Shown: positions 18,326-26,990, counted from the first letter of the stretch. The stretch: DNA of 64,000 nt from Lactobacillus iners DSM 13335 (GCF_000160875.1 NZ_GG700805.1:397522-461521); one strand, 5' to 3'. The notes: generated by a model from the letters alone, not told the origin. Made by a program: numbers and translations.

Positions 18326-19369
18326 ATGAGGTTTTTTAATTATGAAAATCTAGCAAGAAGTAAGTGGGATAGTGAAATTATAAATCTTCTTTCACAAATT
18401 CATGAGCACAAAGGAAAACAAGAACTTTTTTTGACACGCAAACCTGCTGTTTTAGATAAATTAGTAGAGATTGCTAAAATTCAAAGCGTAGAGGATTCTA
18501 ATAGAATAGAGGGAATTGTTACTACAGCAGTCAGAATAAAAGAGTTAATGAATCAAAAAACAACTCCTAGAAATAGGGATGAAGAAGAAATTATTGGATA
18601 TAGAGATGTACTAAATATGATTCATGAAAGTTATGAATATATTCCAATCAACAGTAACTATATTTTACAACTTCATAGAGACCTATTTAAATATAGTGAA
18701 AAAGAAATTGGTGGTAGATATAAAAATACGCAGAATTCTATTGTGGAAAAAGATAAAGAGGGTAATGCTATCGAAAGGTTTAAGCCATTATCTCCATATG
18801 AAACACCAGGTGCAATTGAGCAAATTTGTAATGAATTGAATATAGCATTTGACAAAAAAGACGTAGATTCGTTGCTTTTAATTTCGATTTTTATTCATGA
18901 TTTTCTGTGTATTCATCCTTTCAGTGATGGAAATGGGAGAATGAGTCGTTTATTAACAACTCTCTTGCTATATAGACAAGGATATGTAATTGGGAAATAC
19001 ATCAGCTTAGAAAGTAAGATCGAAAAAAATAAAGACAGTTATTATATAGCTCTAGAAAAAAGCGGGATAGGTTGGCATGAAAATAAAGAAAATCCTGTGC
19101 CATTTATAAAATATATTCTTAGAACCATATTAGCTGCTTATATTGATTTTGAAGAAAGGGTTGATTATGTAGACGAAAAAGTTCCTACAATCGATCTTGT
19201 GAAAAATGCCATTGATAGCAAGCTAGGTAAATTTACTAAAAGTGATATGATGGAATTAGTTCCGAGTGTAGGAAAAGCTACAATTGAAAATAAACTTAAG
19301 AAATTGACTGAGGAAGGGTATATTGAAAGATATGGTAAAGGAAGAGCGACCTTTTATGTAAAAAAGTAA
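18326..19369 (+). CDS. Fic family protein (AMP transferase) with winged-helix C terminus
   Basis: Fic enzymes transfer AMP or other nucleotide parts to target proteins. The 347-residue protein carries the active-site motif HPFSDGNGRMSRLL (197-210), complete with catalytic His. It also has an N-terminal inhibitory motif SNRIEG (58-63) that fits the S/TxxxE(G/N) rule, so it should be self-inhibited. Residues about 285-347 look like a winged helix (SKLGKFTKSDMMELV). RBS AAAGGAGG precedes ATG 18326. Repeated TCGCCTAA boxes upstream suggest self-regulation. It interrupts a phage terminase/portal remnant. Confidence 0.9.
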   Translation: MRFFNYENLARSKWDSEIINLLSQIHEHKGKQELFLTRKPAVLDKLVEIAKIQSVEDSNRIEGIVTTAVRIKELMNQKTTPRNRDEEEIIGYRDVLNMIHESYEYIPINSNYILQLHRDLFKYSEKEIGGRYKNTQNSIVEKDKEGNAIERFKPLSPYETPGAIEQICNELNIAFDKKDVDSLLLISIFIHDFLCIHPFSDGNGRMSRLLTTLLLYRQGYVIGKYISLESKIEKNKDSYYIALEKSGIGWHENKENPVPFIKYILRTILAAYIDFEERVDYVDEKVPTIDLVKNAIDSKLGKFTKSDMMELVPSVGKATIENKLKKLTEEGYIERYGKGRATFYVKK

Positions 19370-19414
19370 GAAATCACTAAAAATAGAACAAACGGAAGTG
19401 CATATAGTTTTCTG

Positions 19415-19898
19415 ATGGGTAGCTCATCTTCCGAAAGAAGAGTAAATGAACGCTCGGCTATGCAGATGACAGCAGTATATAGCTGTGTTCGAATACTCTC
19501 TGAAGAAGTGGCAAGCTTGCTACTTCATGTTTATGAAAGAACAGAGATTGGAACAGTTAAGACCATAGAACATCCCTTATACAAGGTGCTATATGATGAA
19601 TCAAATCTTTAGAGAAACCATGATGACACATTTACTTCTTTGGTGTAATGCCTATGTTCAGATTATCAGAAATGGTAAGGGTGAAGTCCTAGGACTCTAT
19701 CCACTTATGCCAGATAGGATGAAAGTAGATAGAGATGATAAGGGTCAAATCTACTATGAATACTTTGTCAGCGATTCCGATGAAGGAACAGAAAAACAAG
19801 GAAGAGTAAAGCTAAATGAGTTAGATGTTCTTCATATTCCTGGACTTGGATTTGATGGACTTGTTGGCTATTCACCTCAAGTTGCTGCTAGACACTGA
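19415..19898 (+). pseudogene. Phage portal protein fragment, frameshifted
   Basis: Two overlapping frames together give an HK97-type portal protein segment: MQMTAVYSCVRILSEEVASL in the first, then FRETMMTHLLLWCNAYVQI and DVLHIPGLGFDGLVGYSP in the second. The frame changes near 19600. Both ends are missing and it stops where GYSPQVAARH meets repeat-like sequence. Portal proteins form the DNA entry ring of phage heads. This one is dead. Confidence 0.85.
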
Positions 19899-19921
19899 TT
19901 TGTTATATATGGATTAAATAA

Positions 19922-20041
19922 TTTAACGATAACTTCTACATATCGTTAAAAGGTTTATAGATATGTTTCCATATACAGACAAGTCTACCTCACATACTTA
20001 GTGTTCAATCAATCCATACAGAGAGCGTGGTTCTGTTGACT
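19922..20041 (+). repeat. Hairpin and degenerate rumA-type att copy 4
   Basis: TTTAACGATA and TATCGTTAAA form a stem at 19922-19951. A diverged att, reading TESVVLLTK (GAGAGCGTGGTTCTGTTG), lies at 20015-20041. The order hairpin then att is the same as at 24304, 30873 and 32574. The rest of 19899-20300 is degenerate. Confidence 0.6.
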
Positions 20042-20299
20042 AAAACACATAATGATAGTGTGAAAAAGTCTAAAAATAAGGTTCTTTTGAGATTTTAAAA
20101 TTAAAAATTAGACTGCAAAATTTGTCTGAAAAAATGTATAAAGCCTTGGTATTTTTACAGTTGGATAGACAAAACTATTGAGATTGGGTCGATTATACAG
20201 AAGTGTTTACTTGTGATTTATGAAAAAGAGAGAGTAGAAATAGGCTAATAATCATTTAAGGATATATTGAATTATATTAGGCTATTTCAGAAAGTAGAG

Positions 20300-20564
20300 G
20301 TGTTTATGCCTGGCAGCTTGGGGTTTTATAGAAGAAATACTGAGTAATGAAAAGTACATAGGTATTTTGGTTGTTAATGCAGGTGGCAAAGAAGGTCAGA
20401 TTTATAAATTGAACAATTTTCATCCGGCAATCATTTCAAAAGAAATGTTCGATGCTGTTCAGGAAGAAAAACATAAACGCAGCAATGTAGTCGTTGATGA
20501 TAATGGAATACACAGAAATACTACTAAGTATAGTTCGAAGAATAAAAACCGTATTTTAACATAA
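20300..20564 (+). pseudogene. Serine recombinase C-terminal fragment
   Basis: Only the recombinase-domain end survives: FIEEILSNEKYIGILVV, then FHPAIISKEMFDAVQEE and a tail ending TKYSSKNKNRILT. The KYSSK ending matches the recombinase ending at 16574 and indicates the same subfamily. The catalytic N terminus is missing, so it is inactive. It directly precedes another unknown cargo gene. Confidence 0.8.
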
Positions 20565-20580
20565 AATAGGAGGTTTGAAG

Positions 20581-21327
20581 ATGTCAAATTATGCATATAG
20601 AGATATAGAAAGAAAAATAGTACTATATTCAAGTCAAGCTATAAAAGAGGATAGAAATGAGACTTTTTATTGCCCCAATCCGAAATGCAAAGCTAAACTT
20701 TACATTTGTGCTATAGAAGGGAGTAAAAGTGCTTATTTTAGAGCAACAAAACCAATGTATAAACATATCTTGAATTGTCCATTTGGAACTAGTAGTTCGG
20801 AATTCGATAAAAATAAATTCGATGAGTCAGAATTTGTTTTTAATAATGCAATTGATGGTCTTCTAGTTGTAACAGGAAATCCTAAAAAAGAAAAGAAAAT
20901 TGATGGACATAGCATTGGAGAGCCGAGAGCACATCCACTAAGGACAATAAAGCAAATTTATTCTATGTGTAAGAGTATGCCAGCAAATTTGAAATATGGT
21001 GATAAAGAAATAGGAGAAATGTTATTGGATGATAGAAGTGAATATAGATATCCGAGGGGCTGCTTTGGCAAGAAGATAATTGAGGCAGCTGTTAAAGGAA
21101 AGTTATATGATAACAAAAAGAAAGAAATATATTTAGTCGCTCCCATGTATAGCCAAAAATATTCTTTTATATTATCATTTTTTGATGAAATCACATATAA
21201 AACTATTCGTTCTGAGATATATAATAACAGAGATAAGATTATAGTTGTTGCTGGAGAATGGAAATCGTCAGGTATATATAATATCACACGTATATATGGA
21301 AGAAAGCAAGTTGCTATTGGAAAATAG
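20581..21327 (+). CDS. Unknown protein with N-terminal zinc-finger-like motif
   Basis: This 248-residue protein starts at ATG 20581, seven bases after AGGAGG and 16 bases after the recombinase fragment. An N-terminal CPNPKCKAKL, followed by YFRATKPMYKHILNCPF, suggests a zinc site (Cys, Cys, His, Cys). The C-terminal half has alternating hydrophobic strands (YSFILSFFDEI, KIIVVAGEW) that may be an OB-like or beta-rich domain. Function is unknown. It occupies the same slot as the gene at 16564: behind a recombinase and before GCCTAA boxes and an att copy. Confidence 0.65.
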   Translation: MSNYAYRDIERKIVLYSSQAIKEDRNETFYCPNPKCKAKLYICAIEGSKSAYFRATKPMYKHILNCPFGTSSSEFDKNKFDESEFVFNNAIDGLLVVTGNPKKEKKIDGHSIGEPRAHPLRTIKQIYSMCKSMPANLKYGDKEIGEMLLDDRSEYRYPRGCFGKKIIEAAVKGKLYDNKKKEIYLVAPMYSQKYSFILSFFDEITYKTIRSEIYNNRDKIIVVAGEWKSSGIYNITRIYGRKQVAIGK

Positions 21328-21408
21328 CCTAATCGAGATAAATATGGAAATTCAAGAAAATGCTGAAAAATTAACTTATCAAGTCAGTTGGAAATAGCCT
21401 AAAAATCT

Positions 21409-21607
21409 CACGTTGAGATTGTCGTATTGATTTCTAGGGCAGATTAGGTGGGTGCAAATTTGCCTTTGTGAGCGAGGGTTATCTTTAAAAGGTTTAGCTT
21501 GTGGCGGCTTTAGGCTGGGTTCTCGCGTTTTTTGGGTTGCTGTTTGAGGAAACATGTCTACGCTCTGGGGTCGAGTGCACAGGATGTTAACGTTAAAAGG
21601 TGCACCC
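21409..21607 (+). repeat. Island repeat, copy D
   Basis: Att CACGTTGAGATTGTCG (21409-21433) is followed by the shared segment GGTGGGTGCAAATTTGCC, TTTAGGCTGGGTTCTCGCG and GATGTTAACGTTAAAAGGTG. It then runs directly into a recombinase fragment at CACCCACC. Compared with copy E it has small internal deletions. Confidence 0.85.
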
Positions 21608-21754
21608 ACCTTGGCTAAGGTCGGTTCATCAATATCTAAGTTTAATCGCATGATTGAAGAGTGTGAAAAAGGTAATCTTGATATTATTCTTACTAAAAGT
21701 GTGAGCTGTTTTGGTCGGGATACGATAGTTCGAAAAAGTAGTAATAAGACTTGA
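21608..21754 (+). pseudogene. Serine recombinase N-terminal fragment fused to repeat
   Basis: The frame TLAKVGSSISKFNRMIEE, then CEKGNLDIILTKSVSCFGRD, matches residues about 75-115 of the recombinase at 15603 (SAKVGSSRNEFNWMIDECEKG). It begins exactly where copy D of the repeat stops and ends after about 49 codons, showing a recombination junction. Nothing catalytic remains. Confidence 0.8.
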
Positions 21755-21801
21755 TATAACTCAAGTTAAGAAGGGTAAAACAAGAGACGCATAATTCGTT
21801 T

Positions 21802-22290
21802 ATGGACAGTTATGTTTTAGAATTTATCGATGCTCCCGAGCTTGGGAATGAAAGAGAATTTCAGAAGTCAATTCTAGAGAATTTGAAGAACTTTATTTTA
21901 GAGATTGGTAAAGATTTTTCTTTTATAGGTAATGAGTATAGGGTACAGGTTGGCAATCATGATTACTATATAGATTTGCTATTCTATCATAGGGGATTAT
22001 CCTGTTTAGTTGCATTTGAATTAAAAATTGGAGAGTTTAAACCGGAATATATCGGAAAAATGAACCTCTATTTAGAAGCACTGGATAGAGAAGTAAAGAA
22101 ACAAACTGAAAATCCAAGCGTAGGAGTAATCCTTTGTGCTTCAAAAGATGATGAGGTAGTAGAATTTGCATTAAGTAGAAGTCTTTCGCCTACAATGGTA
22201 TCTGAGTATACATTAAAACTGATAGATAAGAATTTGTTGCAACGAAAATTAAAGGAATATATAGATATTGCAGGAGAAACAAACGAATAA
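21802..22290 (+). CDS. YhcG-type PD-(D/E)xK nuclease, C-terminal domain only (truncated)
   Basis: The 162 residues match the nuclease half of DUF1016/YhcG proteins: SYVLEFIDAPELGNE, then FSFIGNEYRVQVGNHDYYID and CLVAFELKIGEFKP. Asp in DYYIDLLF and Glu-x-Lys in FELK form the expected active site. The N-terminal DUF1016_N domain is absent and no good RBS is present before ATG 21802, so it is probably a truncated remnant. Full-length relatives are linked to defence and chromosome maintenance. Confidence 0.8.
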   Translation: MDSYVLEFIDAPELGNEREFQKSILENLKNFILEIGKDFSFIGNEYRVQVGNHDYYIDLLFYHRGLSCLVAFELKIGEFKPEYIGKMNLYLEALDREVKKQTENPSVGVILCASKDDEVVEFALSRSLSPTMVSEYTLKLIDKNLLQRKLKEYIDIAGETNE

Positions 22291-22413
22291 AATTTAATAA
22301 TTATAATGCGTAAAAGGTTATTAGAGTAAAATCTAACCGCCTTTTTGTATTCTGAAACTGTTTGTTTTCTGCTAGTGGATTTGAAGCATTTATGATTTGT
22401 TAATAAATGGCAA

Positions 22414-22450
22414 ACCTTTTAACGATAGCTTGCTTCGATCGTTAAAAGGT
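22414..22450 (+). repeat. TTTTAACGAT-type hairpin
   Basis: ACCTTTTAACGAT and ATCGTTAAAAGGT form a perfect 13-bp stem. It is followed by GCACACAATACCCATCAG, which resembles the element tails elsewhere. Besides this hairpin, 22291-22640 holds a possible weak terminator at 22309-22346 and no gene. Confidence 0.7.
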
Positions 22451-22640
22451 GCACACAATACCCATCAGTTTAGCTTCACACACTTTTAGCCTACAATTCG
22501 GATAAAAGGTGTAACAATTATAAATTCTAATACGTTTTTATATTACTTTAAATTAAATAATAAATGGTCTTCATCTATAATAAATACAAAGAATAAATTC
22601 TAAAAATGGCACAGAATTCGGTGTATAAGGAGAATACTAA

Positions 22641-23582
22641 ATGTTATCACTCAGAAAAAAATATAAAATATTAATTGACTACTCTGATTTTAATATTCAT
22701 GACGCAAAAAGATACTTTAACGGAATGACAGAACTAGAATTTACTGGTAAGGAATTATATGAATCGGTTATTACCTGTGGTATGCCATATGTTCTTCCTA
22801 CTGAAAAAATTCTTATATCAAGGATAGAAGAAATTATGTACAAATTTTATTTATTAAATACTGCTTTAGAAGTAGATTCTCATAGATATCTGATTTTTTC
22901 TAAAAAAATGCACTATTTAGATTCCACAGAATGTGCATATTTAAATTATTATATTGGAATGTTCATTACTAAGCTAGTAAGTAGTAAAATTTTTGGATTT
23001 GATTATTTGGTTCATTTGAATATCGTAAAAAGATATATGAGCGTAAAATTTAATTCCCCCAAACGACCGGATTTAATTGCTTTTAATAAATACGTAAATA
23101 TTTATTCAATTTTTGAAGCAAAAGGTAGAACCAGATTAGACAATAGAACGCTGATAAAAGCAAAGAAGCAAGTGCAAGCTATAAAATATGTTAATGGGGC
23201 AAAACCATCAAATGGAATCGTAAGTGCAGTAGTACATGATAATAAGAGTATGGTTAAATGTTATTTGAGGGATCCTGAACCCAAAGGAAGTGAGACACTT
23301 AATATTCCAAAGTCTCTCCTTATTTGGCTATATTATGAACCAATATATTTACTGTTTAAAGAAGAAAAAAATATTGAGAAATGTGCTAATTGTATGAATG
23401 TTCCAATACGTATTAATGATAATGAGACACTGACAATAAGCATGAACACAAAATTATATCAGCTTTTGCGTGAATATGAAGAATCAAATATACGTAATTG
23501 TTATAAGCATATCGATGAGAATTTCGACGAAAAATTTCTTGAAGACTTCTCCAAAATTTCTGAACCACTAAAAATGGAATAA
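22641..23582 (+). CDS. Putative PD-(D/E)xK nuclease of unknown family
   Basis: This 313-residue protein starts at ATG 22641 after AAGGAGAA. The central part has KRPDLIAF, then IYSIFEAKGR and a helix with KAKKQVQAIKY. This is the order expected for a PD-(D/E)xK nuclease core: Asp in RPD, then Glu-x-Lys in FEAKG. The N-terminal 130 residues and a C-terminal CANC pair are unassigned. It is a single cassette between hairpins. A defence or restriction role is plausible but only inferred. Confidence 0.6.
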   Translation: MLSLRKKYKILIDYSDFNIHDAKRYFNGMTELEFTGKELYESVITCGMPYVLPTEKILISRIEEIMYKFYLLNTALEVDSHRYLIFSKKMHYLDSTECAYLNYYIGMFITKLVSSKIFGFDYLVHLNIVKRYMSVKFNSPKRPDLIAFNKYVNIYSIFEAKGRTRLDNRTLIKAKKQVQAIKYVNGAKPSNGIVSAVVHDNKSMVKCYLRDPEPKGSETLNIPKSLLIWLYYEPIYLLFKEEKNIEKCANCMNVPIRINDNETLTISMNTKLYQLLREYEESNIRNCYKHIDENFDEKFLEDFSKISEPLKME

Positions 23583-23661
23583 TAAGTCAAAAAATTTGTA
23601 AAGTTAAGTTGGTGAATATTACGTGTTATAGACAAAAGGATAAACACTGTTAATATCTCAG

Positions 23662-23892
23662 TCAGCTAACTGATACATTAACGCTCACAACATCGTTAGA
23701 ACATCGTGGCTTCCAGCCAACAAGCGTATATCTCATAGGCATAGTGCTGAGAGAGCGTATGGTTTTTCTAATGTGGTTGACTTGTTTTTCCGCCGTTTTA
23801 GGAACTTGCAAAGTAAAACGAATATACTTGTATAATTCGCTGAGATCAAGGGACGCTTGCGGAGAATAAATGACGCTATAGGTTGTGCTCAT
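23662..23892 (-). pseudogene. RelE/ParE toxin, C-terminally truncated
   Basis: The first 66 residues match the intact toxin at 33874-34200 closely (MSTTYSVIYSPQASLDLSEL against MSTTYNIIYSPQAFLDLSEL). After GWKPRCS the sequence diverges into NDVVSVNVSVS and stops, losing the RRVP..YLVDED core that carries the active-site strand. It overlaps its antitoxin by four bases (ATGA). It is probably inactive. Confidence 0.85.
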
Positions 23893-24203
23893 ACGCCATA
23901 TTCCTTAGCGAAGAATTGGTCTACTTCATCCGCACTGTATTGTTTTCCAGTCGAAAGTGAGTCGATGCCTTTTTGTAATTCTTTACCTAACTAATCTCTT
24001 GTTAAGTTGCCTAAACCAAGCGGTTTTTCTTGCTTATTAGTTGGCAATCGGAGTTCAAATGGCATGCCTTTTTGTAAAACAATCTGGCTGTAAAGCATTT
24101 GAATCGCAGAAGACGGTGTTATGCCAAGCTGGTTCAAAATGTTTTCAGCATTTTCTTTAAGGGTGGTGTCGATTCGCACATATATAACATTGGTATTTGC
24201 CAT
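23889..24203 (-). pseudogene. RelB/DinJ-type antitoxin with internal stop
   Basis: The frame from ATG 24203 reads MANTNVIYVRIDTTLKENAE as in the intact copy at 34502. It meets a TAG at 23991-23993 after GNLTRD; the same frame then resumes as LGKELQKGIDSLSTGKQYS to the end. One nonsense change therefore breaks an otherwise complete ribbon-helix-helix antitoxin. RBS AAGGAGTG lies upstream. Both genes of this pair are decayed. Confidence 0.85.
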
Positions 24204-24303
24204 GATATTCACACTCCTTTTTGTCTGCATTTTACAATTGGCAGCAAGCAATGCAAGCAGATGAAAGCAATATATTTATTTCAGTGAGATAATCCATCTT
24301 AAA

Positions 24304-24337
24304 CTTTTTAACGATAGAAAAAGCTATCGTTAAAAAG
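24304..24337 (+). repeat. TTTTTAACGATAG hairpin before att
   Basis: CTTTTTAACGATAG and CTATCGTTAAAAAG form a 14-bp stem with a 6-base loop. It is followed by GTGTAGCTATGCTTGGGG and TTCTCTCGAGC, then the att copy at 24366. The order hairpin, GTGTAGxTATxCTTGG, TTCTCTC, att is repeated at 32574. Confidence 0.85.
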
Positions 24338-24365
24338 TGTAGCTATGCTTGGGGTTCTCTCGAGC

Positions 24366-24597
24366 CACGTCGAGAGTGTTGTGTTGATGTCAAAGGCTGA
24401 TTAGGTGGGTGCAAATTTGCCCTTGTGTAGCAGGGGTTTGCGAGGGCTATCGTTAAAAGGGTTAGTGAGTGGTGGCTTTAGGCTGGGTTCTCGCGGTTTT
24501 ATGAGGAAACATGTCGACGCTCTGGGGTCGAGTGCACGGGATGTTAACGTTAAAAGGTGCACACACTTTGCACCCAGGGTGGTAAATGATAATTTTC
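24366..24597 (+). repeat. Island repeat, copy E (most complete)
   Basis: Att CACGTCGAGAGTGTTG (HVESVVLMSKAD, stop) is followed by the full shared segment, ending at GGTAAATGATAATTT exactly where the rgg remnant begins. One frame across this copy stays open (MGANLPLCSRGLRGLSLKG). That frame is broken in copies A, D and K, so it is probably not a gene. Confidence 0.88.
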
Positions 24598-25437
24598 CTT
24601 AACATATTTTTTGTAGTGTTCGAGATATTGAGATTTTATTTGATGTTCTCCTAAAATATCAAATACATGGATAGCTTGTTCATTTTTTCAACACTATTGG
24701 TTGAATTCATCTTAAATTCAAAATATCCTGTTGCATATAGAAAAACAGTTTGTTCATAATAATTTAGTTCACTATCCAGTAATCTCTCTATCTTACTAAT
24801 TAGATGAGTACAAGTAGAAAATTCTTTCTTATCTACGCTTAAAATCAAGCAATTTATTGCTAGCTGAGCAACTAATCTTTTATTAGTTTTGCTGAGCGAT
24901 GAGTAGATATAATTGTTCAACATTTCCTTTGTTAATAGGTAGTAGGAATTGTAGTTAATAGTTCTTGCACAATTACCTAATATAATGATTTCGTAGTAAC
25001 CCCATTTTTCAACCTTGAAGAGATAATCTGTTAGTTTAACTAATTCTTCTTCTGATGGAATAATCTTATTGTCTAGTGTATGCAGAATTGATTTTATCAT
25101 TGTTTTTTCAAAAGGATTTAAATTATAATTTGAAGAATTTGAAAGCAATAATGCTATGTTATCAATATTTTGTGATAAATATTGTTTACGAATATATTGC
25201 ATTAAGGTGGCAATGATTCAGTTTTAGTGAAGTTATTATTATGGATAATGAGAAATTCCTCTAATGAGATATGTAATTTATCTAAAATATTGATAAGTCG
25301 AATACAAGATATCTCTGACTCACCTCGCTCAAAACGAGAGATCTGTGATTTAGAGAGATGATCATCAGCTAAAGAATATAAACTAATCTGTTTACTTTTA
25401 TGGACTTTTCAAGTGTTATACCAAATTTTGATTTCAT
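24598..25437 (-). pseudogene. rgg: Rgg/GadR-family transcription regulator with three frameshifts
   Basis: Rgg proteins are cytoplasmic receptors for short hydrophobic peptides. Reading from ATG 25437, [10 protein letters not shown] shifts by one missing A to [19 protein letters not shown], giving a clear helix-turn-helix. A second one-base loss falls after TKTESLPP, and a third shift near [10 protein letters not shown] restores [15 protein letters not shown] at the C terminus. Length is otherwise full, about 280 residues. It ends at the island repeat. It lies divergent from an intact SHP gene, the usual rgg/shp layout. Confidence 0.85.
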
Positions 25438-25514
25438 TTTTCCCGCTTTACCAACAAAATTTTGTATTGCTTTTATTTATTACACAATAATTAAAAACAA
25501 AAAGGAGGTAAGAA

Positions 25515-25586
25515 ATGAAGAAAATTTTAAAACTTGTGCCAATTTTGTTGTTGGTAATGGATATCATTATTATTGTCGGTGGATAA
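25515..25586 (+). CDS. shp: Short hydrophobic peptide (SHP) pheromone precursor
   Basis: A 23-codon gene after AAAGGAGG (25501-25508) starts MKKILKLVPILL and ends VMDIIIIVGG. SHP precursors of streptococci have the same length, a lysine-rich start, a hydrophobic core and a C-terminal D-x-I-I-V-G-G. The last eight residues, DIIIIVGG, equal what I recall as the mature Rgg2/3-type pheromone. Its divergent position next to an rgg gene is the standard layout. In streptococci it is exported by PptAB, matured by Eep and re-imported by Opp. Its own rgg is broken. Confidence 0.88.
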   Translation: MKKILKLVPILLLVMDIIIIVGG

Positions 25587-25779
25587 AATATTTAGGTGTA
25601 CATTTGTTAAAGAATATTATAATTAATAGAATTTTAACTAGTTAATTTTTTTAGAATTATATAACTACTATATTTGAAATGTTGGATAAATTTACTTATC
25701 TTTTTCTAACATTATATACTATAAACAAAATGTAGTTTAATTTTTGTAAAAAATTCAAATTATTGAGAAGGAATGATTT

Positions 25780-26187
25780 ATGCGAGCAAGTATGTTTGTT
25801 ATTGATAAAACTGGAGATTATGTTGTTATAATTAAAAGATATAAAGACGGAAGAGAATATTATGTTGTTCCTGGCGGGAAGGTAGTAGTTGGAGAGAGTG
25901 TTCAACATGCTGCAATTAGAGAAATTTCTGAGGAATTAGATTTAAATATTAATGAATCAGAAATAATTGGGTCACTAAATGGTGATGATAATGTATTTTT
26001 CTTTGCAAAAACTGGTTATAAGCAAGGTGGGCTTAGTATTCATGGTGAAGAGAAGTCAAGAAGTAATCTAGATAATGTATATCAACCTATATGGATTAGA
26101 ATTAGTGAAATTTCTAGATTGGAAATTTTTCCAAAGTTTGATAAGAATAGATTCTCAAAGATAGTTGGAGATAAGTGTAATGAATAG
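25780..26187 (+). CDS. NUDIX hydrolase
   Basis: This 135-residue NUDIX protein has box GGKVVVGESVQHAAIREI followed by SEELDL. One metal-binding glutamate is in SEE as required. RBS GAGAAGGAA lies upstream of ATG 25780. The stop overlaps the start of the following P-loop kinase gene (ATGAATAG), so they form a coupled pair. The substrate is not predictable. It lies downstream of the shp gene but is not clearly part of its unit. Confidence 0.85.
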   Translation: MRASMFVIDKTGDYVVIIKRYKDGREYYVVPGGKVVVGESVQHAAIREISEELDLNINESEIIGSLNGDDNVFFFAKTGYKQGGLSIHGEEKSRSNLDNVYQPIWIRISEISRLEIFPKFDKNRFSKIVGDKCNE

Positions 26188-26512
26188 TGTGATCTTTTGC
26201 TTTGAAGGTGCTAACGATGCCGGGAAGAGTACACTATTAAAGAAATTATCAACTAATTCTTTGTGCCAAAATTTTGAATTAGGTACGACAGAAAAACTAC
26301 AGGATTATGAGTGGTGGTTTCACAATAGTAGTCCATATGAGCTTATTGATGAAATAATAGGATTAGTAACTAATAGAGAAAGAAATTTGCAGTTTTTGTG
26401 AGAGTAAGGTTTGTTTGGTAGATAAAGGCTATATGACATTGTTTTCTAGATTAAAAGCGACCTTTCTTTTGAGAGGCATGTCCCGAACGAATTATCAAAA
26501 TATATGGTTATG
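26180..26512 (+). pseudogene. P-loop nucleoside/dTMP-kinase-like protein, frameshifted and truncated
   Basis: From ATG 26180 the frame reads MNSVIFCFEGANDAGKSTLL, a clear Walker A (GANDAGKST). At about 26395 a one-base shift breaks it; the next frame continues CESKVCLVDKGYMTLFSRLK and ATFLLRGMSRTNYQ before running into an unrelated ORF6N fragment. It is coupled with the preceding NUDIX gene. It cannot make a complete kinase. Confidence 0.75.
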
Positions 26513-26913
26513 AAACTAAAAACTTTAATAGACAGGTAAAAAACAATATTGAAAAGTTTGAAGGCGAAGATTTTATGTTTCAACTGACCGAGAATGAGTT
26601 TGAAAACTTGAGGTGCAAAAATTTCACCTCAAGTTGGGGTGGCTCGAGGTACCTACCAAATGCCTTTACAGAACAAGGTATTTACATGATTATGACGGTA
26701 TTAAGAGGTGAACTTGCGATTAGGCAAAGCAGAGTTTTAATTAGAACATTTAAGCAGATGAAAGACTTTATTATTGAGAATCAAGATTTTATCGGTTCAA
26801 AAGAATTAGTGCAAATTGCTATTCAAACCAACAAAAACAAAAATTATATAGAAAAAATAAAAGATAAAATCAGCACATTAGCAACAAAAGAAGATTTGAA
26901 AAAGGCGATTTGA
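26488..26913 (+). pseudogene. ORF6N-domain phage-type protein, N- and C-terminally truncated
   Basis: The frame enters as RIIKIYGYETKNFNRQVKNN, then FMFQLTENEFENLRCK and YLPNAFTEQGIYMIMTVLRG. This is the ORF6N DNA-binding domain common in phage and mobile-element regulators. The first residues are missing and are replaced by the kinase fragment. After LATKEDLKKAI the frame stops, while FGYFKKRDKEVKTYKR continues in another frame to 26971. An internal ATG at 26575 could give a shorter product, but the domain would be incomplete. Confidence 0.78.
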
Positions 26914-26990
26914 TTCATATCTTTGGCTATTTTAAGAAGCGTGACAAAGAGGTAAAGACTTACAAAAGATAAAAAATAAAGGAGTAAACT

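Noticed and set aside
17741..19898. Functional prophage
   Set aside because: Only fragments of terminase and portal are present; no lysis, tail or replication genes are near.
24405..24602. 65-residue ORF in repeat copy E (MGANLPLCSRG...)
   Set aside because: The frame is broken in copies A, D and K by stops and indels, and it has no proper RBS. It is part of the repeat rather than a supported gene.
25400..25645. 81-residue ORF overlapping shp
   Set aside because: It is a different frame across the rgg/shp intergenic region, includes the shp RBS in its coding part and has no RBS of its own; the 23-codon frame fits the SHP family.
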